Source: Alligator mississippiensis
Taxonomy: Eukaryota > Chordata > Crocodylia > Alligatoridae
Direction: 5' to 3'
NCBI RefSeq assembly: GCF_030867095.1
Contig: NC_081827.1
Span: 218,343,310-218,407,309, forward strand
DNA: 64,000 nucleotides
In this document: positions 11,121-25,044 of the stretch, one piece after another
Layout: the number at the start of each line of letters is the position of its first letter
Numbering within the stretch: the first letter of the stretch is position 1
Notes under the pieces: model-generated
The model's database searches: none
Seen by the model: the letters and a program-made list of their open reading frames with translations, nothing else
Told to the model about the DNA's origin: nothing
Made by a program: the position numbers and the translations under genes

Positions 11121-12809
11121 AGTAGTAATACATAATAAACATCGTAGCGGTAGGCTGCCACATACGGGCGCACACCCCCCCCCCCCCCCCCATGGTGCTT
11201 GGTTAAATATTTTTTTAATGTGTTTTCCACCCCCTCCCCCTGAATATTTTAGCTAGCTGAAATTGGTGGGATTTTTTTAACTCACGTTTAAAAGAAATGT
11301 AATATAATCCGTAACATCTCGAGGGGGGGGGGGGGGAGTTCTGCTACAATTATTGTTGCCAGCAGATGCACCTCCTTTTTGTTTTGCCCAATTATGTGGC
11401 CTGACATAGGCACAAACCTGAAAGGCTGGAAAGTGGGAACTAGTCACACTTGAGCAGCTCTGCTGTTGCAAATTAAAAGTGTGTTGTGGTCAGGAAATGA
11501 AAGCTACAATGTCTCTTTTGAACAAGTCGTTTATCAAGAGAAACATCTATCAAGCAAGGACTTGTCACATTGATCCTCTAAAAGTTAGGTCCGAAGTGGA
11601 AACGGCTTTGATGTTTTTTGATCCTATATTTATAAAACTGAAAACTGCAGAGAGTGGGACTGATGTAGATTTTAAAAATCACTTCTCCCTGGGTGTGACA
11701 CAATCACCAAGATCCTTTTATTGGTGTGGCACAGAGCTGATGAGCAGAGATGCATCCGATGTTCTTCCCATTTGTTTTTCACAGTGAAACTTTTGAATTT
11801 TTAAAAAGCATGAATGCAGATGCATGTGTGACATTCAGTGTTGAAGATCCTGTCTGTAGTCCCTGCATTTATCACCAGGGATGTCTTCTGCTCAGTTGTG
11901 CGTCTGTTGCTTTCAAACTGAGACTTTTCTCCTTGTTGCTTTAGTGTAGAGGTATTTCTAGGATTTCGGGAAAAGGCAAATCCCACATTTTTGCCTCATT
12001 TGAATTTTTCTCTCTCATCTGTATTTGTCCTTTTATTCCCACCTCTTACAGAGTAAAGTTTCTCCTGCTGCCAAAATGATGTTTATGTCAAATAAAATGA
12101 CACTTGGAAACCTCTCGTTGCATCGTTTACAGCATATTAGTCTTCTTGACTTCATCATCCCCCTCTTCTACTCTTCTGTTGAGGCTTTTTTGGGGGGCGG
12201 GGGTTGTTTTGGTGGTTTTGGGGGGTTCTTTGTTGTTGTTGTTTTTTATGGCAAGTGAACTATACTTCTATTCTCACCATAACCACTGTACTTCAGATTG
12301 AAACCTTCATAACTGGACAGTCAAGGAAAAAAAATAACAGTATTAGTTGTTGTTTATACCTGCCCAGTTTGTTTTCAGTCTCTGAATTTTACATGGGCTA
12401 ACTTTTCCAATTTTTTTTCTCCCTTGGTTTCATTATGCATGAGGTTGTACTATGATTATGAAGGCAGTCCTTATAATAAAAAAGGAAGAGTGAGAGGAGA
12501 TCTTTATTTTTGACTAAATGAAATCAGGCATAAGCAAAATTTTCCTTAAACAATACACTTGGATTTTTTTTCCCCCTCACACTGTCATAAGTGGACTAAT
12601 GCTGCTTATGGTAGCTTGATATTCCATATAGCTCCAGCTACAAATAGGCAGGAAACAGAAGCATGGTGGGAGTTTTGGTGAGTGCTATACTTGCTAATTA
12701 ATAATCTTTGAAAGGAAGGAATCATAGCATGGTAATAGAGCCTCATTGTTATTTGATGTTTGTGGCAGGATATGATTCCTACACAAAACTGGTGTGTGTG
12801 TGAGAGGGG

Positions 12810-12846
12810 TTTTTTTTGTTTTGTTTTGTTTTGTTTTGTTTTGTTG
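12810..12846. repeat. GTTTT pentanucleotide repeat
   Basis: About six tandem GTTTT units follow a T run. Confidence 0.9.
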
Positions 12847-15771
12847 TCCCCCTCCCCCCAACAAAATATTTACAGTATGGGATCAAGTTGTTGATATTAT
12901 ACATGGGAACATCTGTGAAAATAAATGCCTGCTGTCTTCAATGTAGAAGCATAGAAGGATTTTATTACTAATATTTTGATCACACAAGTGTCAGCGAAAA
13001 AGACTATCTTAAGCCATTTATAGAGACTAACTTTTGAATACAGTGGAAAGAGTTTTAATCTTGTTTTCTCTTGGTATAGAAGGAACAGTTGCATTTTTTA
13101 AGACTACTAATTAGTAAAAATAAAACTTCATGAACTTTTCTTTGACTACTTGCTAGCGTTATATGGTGATCTACTTCAACTAAAATGCATTTCAGCATAC
13201 ACTTTTAACTTTTTTACTTTAAATGTTGCCTCTTATTATTGTTGTCACTTATGTGGTTCTTATTAGTATTTCCACACAGTTGCAATCGTCCTCATGTTTC
13301 TTTCTTCATCTTACAGATAACACTACAATTATCAAACATTTCATTATGTGTATTTCCAGGTGGCAAGGCCTGAATTGCAGAATCTAATTTGGACTGTTCT
13401 GGGGTACATGAAAATGGTTAAAGATCTATTTTTGGCAACATGCTGTATGTGTGTGTGTGTTTAAAATGTGTCTGGATGAAAATAATGGTTTCTGTGAGGA
13501 GTAAGTTTGGCCCCATGTATGCATATAAGAAGTTTTGGCTATAATTACTGATCTTGCAGCCTTAATAATCAATTAATCAGCTAATTTGCTTGTTTAGAAT
13601 GGCTTTAATAATATAAAATCAACATAAGAACTGTGTTTGTGAAACACTTGTATGTTGTTTTAAACATGCTAGTCTGATCTATCATTCACAGATCTAATAA
13701 TAGAAATATTTGGCTCTTTGCCCTCAATCAATACATCCCTTAAAAGAACAAACTTCACATAATACTTTCATAAAGCACCAGATTTATTGATATGGAGTTG
13801 ATAAATTTAATTACTAGATTTTCACATTGATTTTTATTGATTTGTTTTTTTTCTTTCTTTTGCGATTGGAGGAAATTGTTTTGCAGACATCTGTGAGGTA
13901 TTGAAGAGTACTGCCAGTCAATAACTCTTGATTAATCAGCATTTTTCCCTCCGAGTCATTGATGAGCAAAGGCATAAAGATAATCATAAAAGATTCTGGC
14001 ATAAATTAACTTAAAACCAGATTTTGTTGTTGAAAAAAGCAGATGGGGGAGGGAAAAACAAAAATAATGTCAACTTTGAAGCAAAATTACTTGGGCCAAA
14101 TCCATAGCTAGTATAAGTTGGTATTGTCCCATTAGATAAACAGGAGCTATGCTGATTAAAAGAACCTAAGGATATATTTTTGTGTGCGTGTATGTGTGTA
14201 TTTAATAAAACAGTATTTTTGGTTTATTGGAAGCTCTTTTTAAAATCAGATATACTGTGGCTACCAAAATATATAGAATTTTAGATAAGCATCTGATCCA
14301 AAATGAACAGTATAGCTATAAAAGTAATTTTAAGAGCTGTAAATTTAGGATTGCGTATCCCTGATATTGTTGCAGAGTATTAAACTCTTGCTGCTAGAGA
14401 TGCTATCCTTTAAGTGAAAACTTATCTTCCTTATGGGAAAGATCACTTCAGAAACTCTAGGATGGGAGAAGGCCTGGAGTATTTTTCTAGCTAACAAAAT
14501 AAGAAGTCCCAATAAATAGAATGAGGTGATGTTTTCCAGTTCGAAAATCATTACTACAGAGTTTGATTCAAATTTTTCATAGCATCTGGCCTTTTACCTG
14601 ATCTTGATTTTTATTAATTTTTTTAAAAGAAAAGTTTGCATAGGTGAGAAATGTAAGCATAAAATTGTTTCTCTCAAATCCCACTAAGCTTGCTTCCCAT
14701 CCCTCCCCCCACCCCAAGCTTGCTTGTTCTCTCTCGCGTGCTCTCACTCACTTTTTCTTTTCTGCCCCCAGTCCCAAGACCTTGGATACATCTTCTTTGC
14801 TTTGAACAGCACCAGCCCCTAAAAGAGAAAAACAAAAAAAAAATCTGGTTGCAATGTTACATGCAATATGTTCTACAGGTTTGGCCTGAGACTTCAAGGT
14901 GCTTGGTGTCCTAAACTTAGTGAGGTCAGAAGTCATTTAGGGCTCTTGGTCACTTACTGAGGCTCTGAGCACTCTTCAGGACCTGCTTGTTAAAAAGAGT
15001 ATGTACATTATATTTCTTAGCTGGAGATCTGTGTTTGTAGTAACCTGCTGTCTTGTACTGTGCCGCCTTCTTATTACATTTAAATACCTGTTGATGGTAG
15101 TAAGCCTGACTGCTTGAACAAGGAGGATAAAACTGAAAGGAGATATAGTTGACCAAAGCTGAGTAGCAAAAACTGCAGTAATTATGGGAGGAGGGAAGGG
15201 ATTTGCATATCTGGTTTGGGAGTGAGAAGAATATTAGAAAGCAAAACTATGTAACCTGAAGAAAGTACAGTTGATTACCATTTCACAAAGTTGGGCCAGA
15301 ACAATGAGAGTGTGGATTTCTTTTTTTCTTGTACCAAATTATCTTGCTACATTGTTTCTGGCACACATAATATGGAAATGGCAATCTTACTTGCACATGC
15401 TGTTTGTATACTATTGGTAACTGTACCTGTCAAATGTGTTGCATCGATGCTAAACAATCTAATCGTATCAGTAACACTTCTTACTACAATGCCTATTATG
15501 CTGTTCGTATAATAGCGAAGCATAAATAATTGTTCTTATCTTTGTTTAATACTGGTATAAAATGTAACAATTTACCAACTTAAACTAGTTTGCTTGGGGA
15601 AATTTCATCTCTGTTTTAGCTGTATTTAACGTAATGCAGCTAGAGATGATTATTGTGCCAATTGACAATATTTCTGTTGTTTTTGGTTTAAATAACATAG
15701 CACAAAGTATACAGTCCGAAAGATGATACAAATACATCATTGAAGTAGTAGTTTTTTTATGTTTATTATAT

Positions 15772-15788
15772 TGTGTGTGTGTGTGTGT
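15772..15788. repeat. TG dinucleotide repeat
   Basis: A (TG)8-type microsatellite. Confidence 0.9.
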
Positions 15789-18700
15789 TTTTGTTTGTTT
15801 TAATATGCATTGAGGTACTGTATAGCTATGCTAGTACTATCATAGTCTAATTGACTACAAATCCAAATTCTTAATGTGAAAACGATACCCTGATGATTCC
15901 AGCATAGAAGTAAATTTCTGGCCTTGCAGATTCATTTGCTCCACTACTTTCGATATTTTACATATTCCAGTTTTGAGCAGGTAATCATCCACCATCTGTT
16001 CTATATTTAAAAATAGTAGTTTATTTAGGTTTCATCTCCTCATTTATTTTTTTATACAACTTATTAGAGCACTACCTTCACAGTAAATCATTTCAAGCAG
16101 CTGAGGTGTAAGCCACAATTTATTTTTGTGTCATAATTTTGAACACATGCATGTGTTAAACTGATTATAGTTGGATGGTGACAAACAGATTTCAGTAATG
16201 TGTACCTTGTTTGCTTGTATTCAGGAGAAATGAGAATCTGTCTTCAGTGTGACCATGTAATCAAAGAGGCCTGGTTCTTGCGTAATTTTTCAGTGTCTGA
16301 GGAATTATTTTCTAGTACCGATCAGATTTAAACTTTTTTGCTTTTCACCCTAAGTTTAATAAGTACCTAGGGATAAATTCAACATATTTGTAACTGCAAC
16401 TAATTCTAATGGAAGTTGCAAACAAATATTGATGGGGAGGGCTGAAAAGAGAAGGGGGAGATATTGCTTAAGTATTCTCAGCAGCATCTGTAAACTCATC
16501 CAAGGTTACTTCTTCCTGATATATTTTGGAGTGTCAGATGAATTGTTGTGCCTTCCTTTTTAACATACCGAGAATAGCTTCATCATTTCCCATCAGAGCT
16601 TTCTTCCCCCCCGCCCAGCTTCTCTCCTGTGTCCTAGTGTGTAAGCAACTTATTAAGGAAAGAAGGCTTTATACAAAAACATTAATTCTTCACTGATAAA
16701 GTTAAGAAAGCTGTTGATTTTTACATTGATATTTGTGCACAGTAGAGCAAATTATAGAAGTTATGTTTCAACCTAGAGTTATGGAAGGGGGTGAGTTCCA
16801 TGCCTTCCCCCCCCCCCCCCAATATTGCTGACTGACGGCAGAGGGTGCAAGGGAAGAAAAATGTTTATATACAAAAATAATTAATCTTTTACAGTAGTAT
16901 CAGTATTGTCATTCTGACTGTTGTAAGCTGATAGTACTGCTATATAAACATGTGGTGACAGCTATGCTTATAGATGAAAAGTAACTGTTATATACTGTAA
17001 CATTAACCTTTCAGTGTGTCATATTAAAAATGTGAACTTAGTTTGTTAGGCTATTGTCACCACACAGTCTAAGTAACCCACACCTCTTCAGTACGAGTCT
17101 GATTTTTTTTTTTTTTTCCTTAAGCCGCCCATGTTGATATGTAGAAATCCATGTTTTGAGTCTATGTTGGAGGAGTAAGGTTTGCAGGAACTGACTGATA
17201 TAAAGTATCTACAATAATTTTAAAAACGAAGCATTCTTTTTAAGTGAAAACTGAGACACATCCTTGCTGGACATTCCAGTACATCTGAACACACTTGAAG
17301 GTGTACTATTTATTTTCAAAAGAGATTTTGCCCATTACTCATAAATGGACATGGAGAGACGTATCAAAAGAGCTCAGAAAAGTAACTATTCTTTTATGTC
17401 CTTGTACTCAAATGCTTACAATATTGTTTCTGAGAAGGAAGAGAATTGATCCTATTTTGAATCCCTTGTCATCGGCAGTTGTTGGCTACATGCTCTAGAC
17501 AGAGTTTTCAAAATAAATTTTTGATCTATTCGACTACTATGCGAGAATTATTTTTATTCTTCTCAGTGTTCAGTGATGGAACCTAAAAGAATAGCATCAC
17601 ATTGCTTTGCTGAATAAATCTGTATATTTGGGGTTTTATATTTATTCCTAGAAGATAAGGAATTACATAGACAATTTCATAGGAAGTACAAAAAGAGTGT
17701 AACAAATAGAGTTGCTTTCACCATTATTTAAAGATGTATGGATTTTGGTGGGGAATTTATAATTTACATGATTGTTTTATGTACATAATTGAGTAAGACA
17801 GAAATTCAAAATTAAATGAATGCTTTTACAAATGCAGAATCTGATTAACATTTTAACATGAAGGCATAGAAAAGGTACCAACTGAAATTTTCAATAATTC
17901 AGTCTCTAGTTTTGAACTTGCGAAAATAAATGTTTTGAATATGGGACAAGACTATAAACTACTTGCTAATTATAGAGCTTAAATAAATCTTAAAATGACT
18001 CTTTTATCTATAATTTTATAAAATGTTTTGTGCGTTTATCACTTGTTTAAGCAGTACTGAAGAGAAATATAATTATGTATACTTACAGGCATTGCTTTAA
18101 AACAAATGTAAATATTGGATAGACATTCTTTCTTAAAGGTGCTTTGTTATTGTTCATGTGTGTAGAGTGAATTTTGATAACTCATAATCTCTTATGTCAG
18201 CATTTTAACAAGAGAAAAGGGTAAATATATTTTGGAAACTGCTGATACAGTAATTAATACCTTGTGATCCTTTATTTTGATCTTATTAAAAACATTATTT
18301 TTTAGCCTTTCACAAGCACTGTGCCTTGGGTGTAAAACACAAGCGGGTGCGTATTTTTCCACAGCCCCCCTCCCCAGTCTTCCTTTCAACAATTTCAACA
18401 GTAATGCTAGTACAGCTACTAATGCTGGCGTTTAGGCTTTTCTGACCCCTTTCAGATTAACACGCATGGCATTCTAGTTATGGTTGGTATCCTTTCTTTT
18501 GAGGTGCTAAGCTTCTGTAAATCCCATTGGCTAGACACATGCAGCACCTTTCACAATTTACCTGTTTATATGTCTATTGATAAATCTGTTTCTGACACTG
18601 TGATAACACAGGCACACTTTCATATACATAGATATATTTCCATCTAAATCAAAGTTTATCAATCCATCTATATACTCCACAATAAAAAAAACCTATGTAA

Positions 18701-20248
18701 ACTGCAGATGACTACATGCTTGTGAAGACAATGTTCTAGCAGCTGTTCTAGCAGTTACATTAAAGTAACTTTATTTGTTTTGCGGTAGTTACTAAGCTCA
18801 AAGGTGTGAGTTCTAAGGTATAGATTAATGAGTAGGTGAGTGACATGTATATTCATTTTTAAGTGGCAGTTTTCAAACCAGATTTAAGTAAAGGGAAAAT
18901 ATTGTTTTATTTAGTATAAGTAGAATATATGTCTTCTGAGACATTTCAACTCTTTAAAATAGATATAATAAAAATACTCCTATCATTTATAGTTTAAAAA
19001 CTGTTATATTTGTAGTGTGACTTGTTTGTGCTGCAACTAGGTGCATTTTCATTCTTCCCTCCCTCTCACAAAATCTGGGGTCTCTAAGGAGATAAATTTA
19101 ATATGATGTTACCCAAGGTTAACTTAGCAAGTTCAAGTTGGGTCTTAATTTTTTTGAATGCTGAGGTATCAGAGTTGCTAAATCCCTGAGACTTCCATTA
19201 ATTGCACTTGAAGATGTGGACATGTAACACTGCTTGATACCAGGCTGTAGATATGTCTTAGCAGGACATCTTGGATTTTGTATTCATTGGACATTTTGAC
19301 TGTATCTTACTTCTGATTTATAATATCTGTCTGTCTTGACATGCCAGATGATGGCATTAACAAGGGTTTCACTTCTGTCACAGAGTAGAGAGCTGGATCT
19401 CTCTTTTGGGATAGGGAGTTGAAAGACAGCAGAAACAAAATAAATGCCCCTCTTAAGTAGATTTTAAAGTAAGCGGCAAGTTGATTTTAAATATGGATGG
19501 AGGGAGGTCCAAACTTATTCTGTAAACTTTAAGCATTTTAGTCAGTTAGCAAAACACTGAAATAATAATGTTACTCTAATTGCAGATTCTCTCCTTGGTT
19601 TTACTCCTCTACTACCCCTTCCTCTCACACCTTTTAAAACAATTATGGGTGTTGTGTTCCTTAATGCTACGTAATTTCTGTAAAGATGTATGTCCTAAAA
19701 TAATAAGTTTCTAATAATAATCAGAAGTCAGCTAGGCTAGATTGAACTGGTTTCTGTATAGAAATCTTGCAGCTATGAGACAACCTTTTAACAGGCAATT
19801 ACACAGTGCTATGTGTACATGTACACCTATTTAAATAATTTTTTTTCCTACTAGTTTTGTTGAAGGTTGATTCTTTCATTAAGGGAGGAAAACAATGTTA
19901 TTATTATGCATACAAATAGTAGGGTCTGCTGTAAATGAAACCAAATAATTAGCTGCCCTATTGCACTGAAAAGCTTGGGTGTCCTAAGTGATTTCCCATC
20001 ATTCTTCCTCTTTCATTAAATTTCAGGTTGTGTCATTTTTATTTTGTCCCAACACTGCAAAGTTCTGAAGGGGCTGAATAGGTAAGAGGGGTATAAAAGA
20101 CTATTACATAGGGGTATTGGGTAACGAATAGCTTAAATATACCCCGACTTTCTTGGCATGCACACTGCTTTGTATCTTGTGCCACTTACCTTATCCAAAC
20201 TAATTCAGTCCATGGTATACATACCATATTTTCCCTCATGTGGCATAT

Positions 20249-20272
20249 CCCCCCCCCCCCCCCAAAAAAAAA
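20249..20272. repeat. C15 A9 run
   Basis: Fifteen C followed directly by nine A, the same C-then-A pattern as at 10313 and 10344. Confidence 0.9.
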
Positions 20273-20528
20273 TATACATCTTGCTTTTGAAAGGCAGAGT
20301 GAAAAAAAATATTTTTCTTGACAATACTGTTAATTAGCAGTGAGTAACTGAGCAGCAACTTATGCACCTGAGCCTCTGCCTCAGAGAGGGGGATGAGGGA
20401 AAAGAAAATGTTCAGTCAGTAGCTAGGGAGTCCTATATACTCATTGTGCTGCCCCCTGTGCTGCATATGCAGCTTTACTATCATTCCCCCACTCCCCGCC
20501 CCCTCCTCAAGGAGCAGAAATAGCTATT

Positions 20529-20614
20529 GCTGTATTTCCTCGCATATAATGTGCACCCCAATTTACAGCAGCTATATTTTTGGGGGGGAGGGAAGTTATG
20601 CAAGAAAATACAGC
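20529..20614. mobile_element. 86-bp miniature inverted-repeat transposon
   Basis: The left end GCTGTATTTCCTCGCATA and the reverse complement of the right end, GCTGTATTTTCTTGCATA, match at all but two of 18 positions, with AT-rich and G-run sequence between. TA-containing sequence flanks both ends (left ctatt, right gtata), which fits a TA target site as in Tc/mariner-like or related elements. It has no coding capacity. The 'cgcatataatgtgcacccc' core resembles a repeat type widespread in vertebrate genomes. Confidence 0.7.
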
Positions 20615-20889
20615 GTATATAAACAGTAGAATATTTCCACCCATGCCCCAAAGTTTAGGATATGATGAAAAAAACTTGCTTATGTACCTGATACCACTCA
20701 GTCTTCATTTGTGATACCGTAATTCAGACCTGACTGATTGTAGAACAGACATTGCAAATTAGAAACCCTCCCCACTGCTTCTTTCAAAGCTTTCTATTAC
20801 TTTCCTCCAGCTATTGGGCAACTCTTCTATTTAAACTTTTCTCTAAAGAATACAGTGATTATAAATGATTCTAAAGGCCAGTCAATTCA

Positions 20890-21850
20890 GTGGAGTCTTG
20901 CTGGCATCCAAGGGTGGATCTGGGGGCAGGTGGGTGCAGTAGTGTAGTCACACCCCCTTTCCACAGTGTAGCTCTTCAGTTCTCTGCATCCTGAATGCCT
21001 GGCTCCCCTGCAGAGTTTGAAGCATGACTGGAGCTTCAAGATGCTATGACACACCTTGCGGGGACCAAGCAGGGAGTAGGTGGAGAAGGGGTGACCCACC
21101 TGCTGCTGCTGTTCTCAGCTGCATGGGGGGAGTGTCAGGGCTGCTCCTGTCATGCTCCAGCCTGGGGTGTCAGTGAGCAGCTGTGCAGGGTGCTCAACTC
21201 AGTGGCAGTGGCAGCAAATTGATCCCTTCTCTCTGTACCTCCGCTGCATTTCTCCTGCCAGCCTGAGGGCTCCAACTGTGGGAAGTGGCTGTGTGGGGTG
21301 CTGGGTTAGCCTGGGGATGGCAGCAGTGGGCAGCCCTCCTCCCTCCCCCTTCTAGCACCAGCTCCAAGCCACCAGGAGGCCCTTGAGCGGACCAGGCAGG
21401 GAGCAGGAACACTGAGAAGAGGGGACCTGCCTTCTACCAATGTCTCTAGTTAAGCCTGGCACCCCACACTCCCACTCACAAAAGCTCCAGCTGGAGTGGG
21501 GCAGGAGAGGCTCTGGCATCTTCCCTTCCATGGGGCCAGCAGGGACAATGGCAGTGGTGAGCAGGTCCCACCTACCTATGCCTAAAGGCAACCCTTGGAC
21601 AACCCCTGCTAGAGGGAGGGAAGGGGAAATAGGAGGGGATGGGAGATATCTATGCTGGAGGGGAGTGGGAGTTGGCGTTGACAGCAAGTCAGGGGAGGCA
21701 GTCTTATTTGCTTTGAAGACTGAAGAAAGTCTCCAGCAGCTACAGCCCTAGAGTGATCTGTCCTTGTTGGGGGAGGGAGGGTTCAACTTTTTGTGGCACC
21801 AGTGGCATCTCCTGCACCTGCCTTTTCAAAATCTTAGATCTGCCTACGCT
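20890..21850. repeat. GC-rich unclassified repeat candidate
   Basis: An abrupt GC-rich island without CpG density sits in AT-rich DNA. Its edges carry similar motifs in inverted orientation (left ggatctgggggcaggtgggt, right cacctgccttttcaaaatct then agatct), suggesting a non-autonomous DNA transposon of about 950 bp. Open frames of up to 111 codons on both strands show no domain. The boundaries and the class are uncertain. Confidence 0.35.
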
Positions 21851-22068
21851 CACTTCCCTACCAGCATTTTATGCATCAATCAATCTTTGGATAAAATAAA
21901 GGATAGAATAAGTTTAATATCTGTTATGTCGTTTATCATGTGAACTGTAGTCTCATGGTAGAGGGGATAGACTTTGATCTTAATTTATTTCCATCTCTAA
22001 ATCTGACCTTACAGATTTTTATTCTTAAACTGATCAGAAACATGCATTCACTTAATCACATCCTCACT

Positions 22069-22547
22069 GGAGTCATCTATATGTGCTCTTTACTGTGGAG
22101 TTGACTAATTAGCTCAGCAGTAAAGTGTCACCATCTATATGAGCAGTGCTAACAGGTTGGAGTAAGCTAATTTAACTCTGCCATAGGATAGTACTGCCAG
22201 ACACAAGTACTACCCTACAAGAGAGTTATTTGCTGTGCCTCAACACACGTGTAGACAGTGACTGGAGCTGGCTGGGGCACAGGGATGCTAGAGTGCGAGG
22301 GCTACCTGCTGGCTAGCCACACTGTAGCACCCTTCTACTCTCTGTAGCACCTTGAGCTGGGTCGGAGCAGCCCCAGGCTAGCAGGCTGATCCCTTGGGCC
22401 TCCTGCTAACTGGGGCTGTGCCACCCCAGCTCAATGTGCTGTGGTCCCAGGCACATGTGTAAATGCTGCTTGTGGGAGCAATGAACTCTGGCATAAACTG
22501 CGCCAGAGTTTATTCAGGTGCACTAATTGCATATGTAGATGAGCCCA
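22069..22547. mobile_element. Palindromic non-autonomous DNA transposon
   Basis: Terminal inverted repeats: the left end contains TCATCTATATGTGC (from 22073) and the reverse complement of the right end contains TCATCTACATATGC. Inside, gagctggctggggcacag and the reverse complement of ctgtgccaccccagctc form further inverted arms. 'cactgg' lies at both outer borders (22065-22070 and 22546-22551), a possible part of a target duplication. There is no transposase. A hAT-type MITE is the likely class. Confidence 0.65.
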
Positions 22548-22792
22548 CTGGGTAACAAATATTCTGAATATCAGTAAATGGTTATATTTGTGATGGCTAA
22601 TAATGAGCCCAGCTGCAATGGCTTTAGTTGTCATTTCTAAACAGCTGGCCACAGTAAGTAGTGAAACTTAGGAAAATATTTTGTTGCACACCATTGACTT
22701 AATAATAAAATAATTCTGCCCCAAACTATAATAAGCAAGACTGGGTTATGTAAGAGAGATCTAGTTCTGGGGGAGGGTTGAGTTGTTGGTTG

Positions 22793-22814
22793 TTTTTTTT
22801 TTGGGGGGGGGGGG
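22793..22814. repeat. T-run/G-run low-complexity tract
   Basis: A run of T followed directly by a run of G, broken by a few bases, preceding a tttg-rich stretch. Confidence 0.85.
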
Positions 22815-24316
22815 AGTGCGTGTGTGCTTGCTTGTTTGTTTGCTTTTGGTACGTCTTACTAGAAAGAATTCAGAAGTTGATGAACAGCATTTCAGAAGAT
22901 GGGTGAAGGGAACGTAGCATGGCCAGTGACTAATGCATACCTTGGCATGGAATCTGTAAGAAGCCCTTTTCTTATTCTTTATAAAAGGTCCAAGGTATCT
23001 GCTAAGCTGTAGAAGGGAATGAAAGAAATAATGAAAAGAGAGTATGAGACGGAAAAACAAAAGGGGAAAATACAGCCTAAGCAAATCATTATAGTACAGC
23101 TCAGCAACTGTGCTCCACAGATTTAATTAGAAGACAACTGCAGCAGACATTTAGTGGATGTTAACAACTGATTTCCCTCTTTCTTTTACCTCTGCCAGGT
23201 GGACCTGATTTTATATACTTTGTCATACAATAATAATTTCTACAGGAATATCCAAGCATGGATGGATACTACTGTGTTATGAAGCTTCCATTTAATGATG
23301 TTAATTTTTCATTTAACTATTCCTTACAAGGTGAACATTTATTTTCTTTTTTTATTTTTATTTTCCTCTTGCATTGTAAGAGTTTGGGAGGTCTTTTTTC
23401 TTTTTCTTTTTTTTAAATGCCAACAGATATCAGACTAGTCTGTTTTATGGTCACTTTTATATAAAAGACTTGATAACTGGAGAGCCAATGAACTGTTCAT
23501 TACCTAGCAAAACTCGCCAAAAAATCAAACCTTGTATATGCATGATTTTCTTAGGATGACTGCTTTCAAGAGGTAGTTCTTTTATGCCTTAAAATAAATT
23601 ATTAGTATAGGATTTTAAGGTTTGGATAGTTACATGCAGGATTTCAGGCAAGCAAGTTTGTTTCATGGAAGCTGTAATAGTACCTGTTTGCTGTCAACAG
23701 GAAGATAAGACGAATGAAAATCCATGTGTTGTTTAAGGAAAAAGAATTTCTAGACCGAGTACAGCTCAAAGATACATGTAGTGCTAAGTTAGGCATTCTA
23801 TGGGCTATCTTCGCAAGTCATGTAAATTGAATAACTCTATTAAAGCCTTGTCTGTGCATTCAAAGACAGAATTTGGCCTTAAATGTATTTTCCAAAATAT
23901 TTCTATTCATAGGGGATCTAAACATTAATTTCCATGCAACTAACAGTGGATGTCAGTGTTACAGATTTTTTTTTTTATGCTATGCTCTAGATAAATTATA
24001 ATTGGGGTTTTCACGGATTTATGGTAGAGATTTCTGCTGTTTTCTAAAAGAGAAGTATGTTTGAAATCCTATTTACATTTTAGGACTGTGCTTCAACATC
24101 TATAAGCTGATTAAATGATTATTTTTCATTGGTGCCATCTTGTGTTATTTACTCTATTTATAGTAGATGGGAATCCTTTATAGGTTTTGTTCATACTAAT
24201 GTTTTTAAAAAGTGAGAATATGTATTTTAAAAGAAGATTGTGTAGTGTGCATGGATCCAATCAGTACAACTTCTTCAGTATTTTACAAATGTCAGAAAAT
24301 TAATTGGGCAGACATC

Positions 24317-24333
24317 CAGCCCCTAGAGGGCAA
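24317..24333 (+). promoter_or_regulatory. CTCF-like core motif
   Basis: ccCCTAGAGGGCAA fits the CTCF core CCASYAGRKGGCRS except at the third position. It is a single motif and occupancy cannot be known from sequence. Confidence 0.3.
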
Positions 24334-25044
24334 TATAATGCTCAAGTGCTTGATTGTTGGAGAGATAGCAAGTTAAAACATTTGTATTAAATGTAAAATA
24401 ATATAACAGTAACCTCTTTAGAAATGGGATGTGCGGTTGTTTAATGGCAGCACTATTATATCATTCCTTTTAATTAAAATGGGAAATGCATAGTGAAGTC
24501 AAATATCCTGGCATTGTTAGTGGTTAGTGTTGCTCTTTGTTTTTTTCCCTCCTTCTAATGACACCATCTACAAGGTTAAAGTATCAAATCAACTATGATA
24601 TAGTCACTTCACTGGCAACAATTAATGGATATCTTTTAAACCAATGGATTGTTCATGTGAGTAAGAATAACTCCTTCACAAGTCAAGGCTGCTGTTCTGA
24701 TACATGAAACTTGAACATTTATCTCATCTAAAAATGTAGATAATAAGGAACTCTGGCAGGGCTAAAACCAGTAGCTCTCCTGTTTCCTAGATTTAGTTGT
24801 CTCCCTATTTGGTTTTTCTGAATATCACACGCTGTTTTCTTGTCTTAGCTTAAGACAAATAAGCTTAATCAAACATTCAGAATCCAAGTTGGGGAACATG
24901 ATTATCACTACCATTTCAGGCTTAAGATGGCATGGATCCACTATAAAAAATCTATGTTGCTACAATGTATAATGCTAGTGATACAGAAAGGAGTCAGGCC
25001 CAGTATTTTATTTCAGGATTTCTTTTGAACCTGTAAATGTAGAG

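Larger units (their letters stand above)
8613..20248 (+). other. Probable first-intron DNA, no exon recognised
   Basis: This is AT-rich sequence after the splice donor. I saw no coding exon, SINE or LINE protein signature. It holds the simple repeats listed separately and short homopolymers (T or C runs near 16806, 17102). Open frames of 60-119 codons, such as 11479-11787, have no family features. Diverged repeats and conserved noncoding elements could be present but are not visible without alignment. Confidence 0.55.
22560..25036. other. Noncoding stretch, no gene seen
   Basis: AT-rich DNA without recognised exon or repeat, apart from a CTCF-like core and a low-complexity tract listed separately. 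The 107-codon minus frame at 22761-23084 includes translated low-complexity sequence and is not a gene. Confidence 0.55.

Noticed and set aside
11479-11787. 102-codon plus-strand frame with ordinary-looking amino acid composition
   Set aside because: No recognised motif, no acceptor/donor pair found around it, and its length is within what chance allows in 64 kb over six frames.
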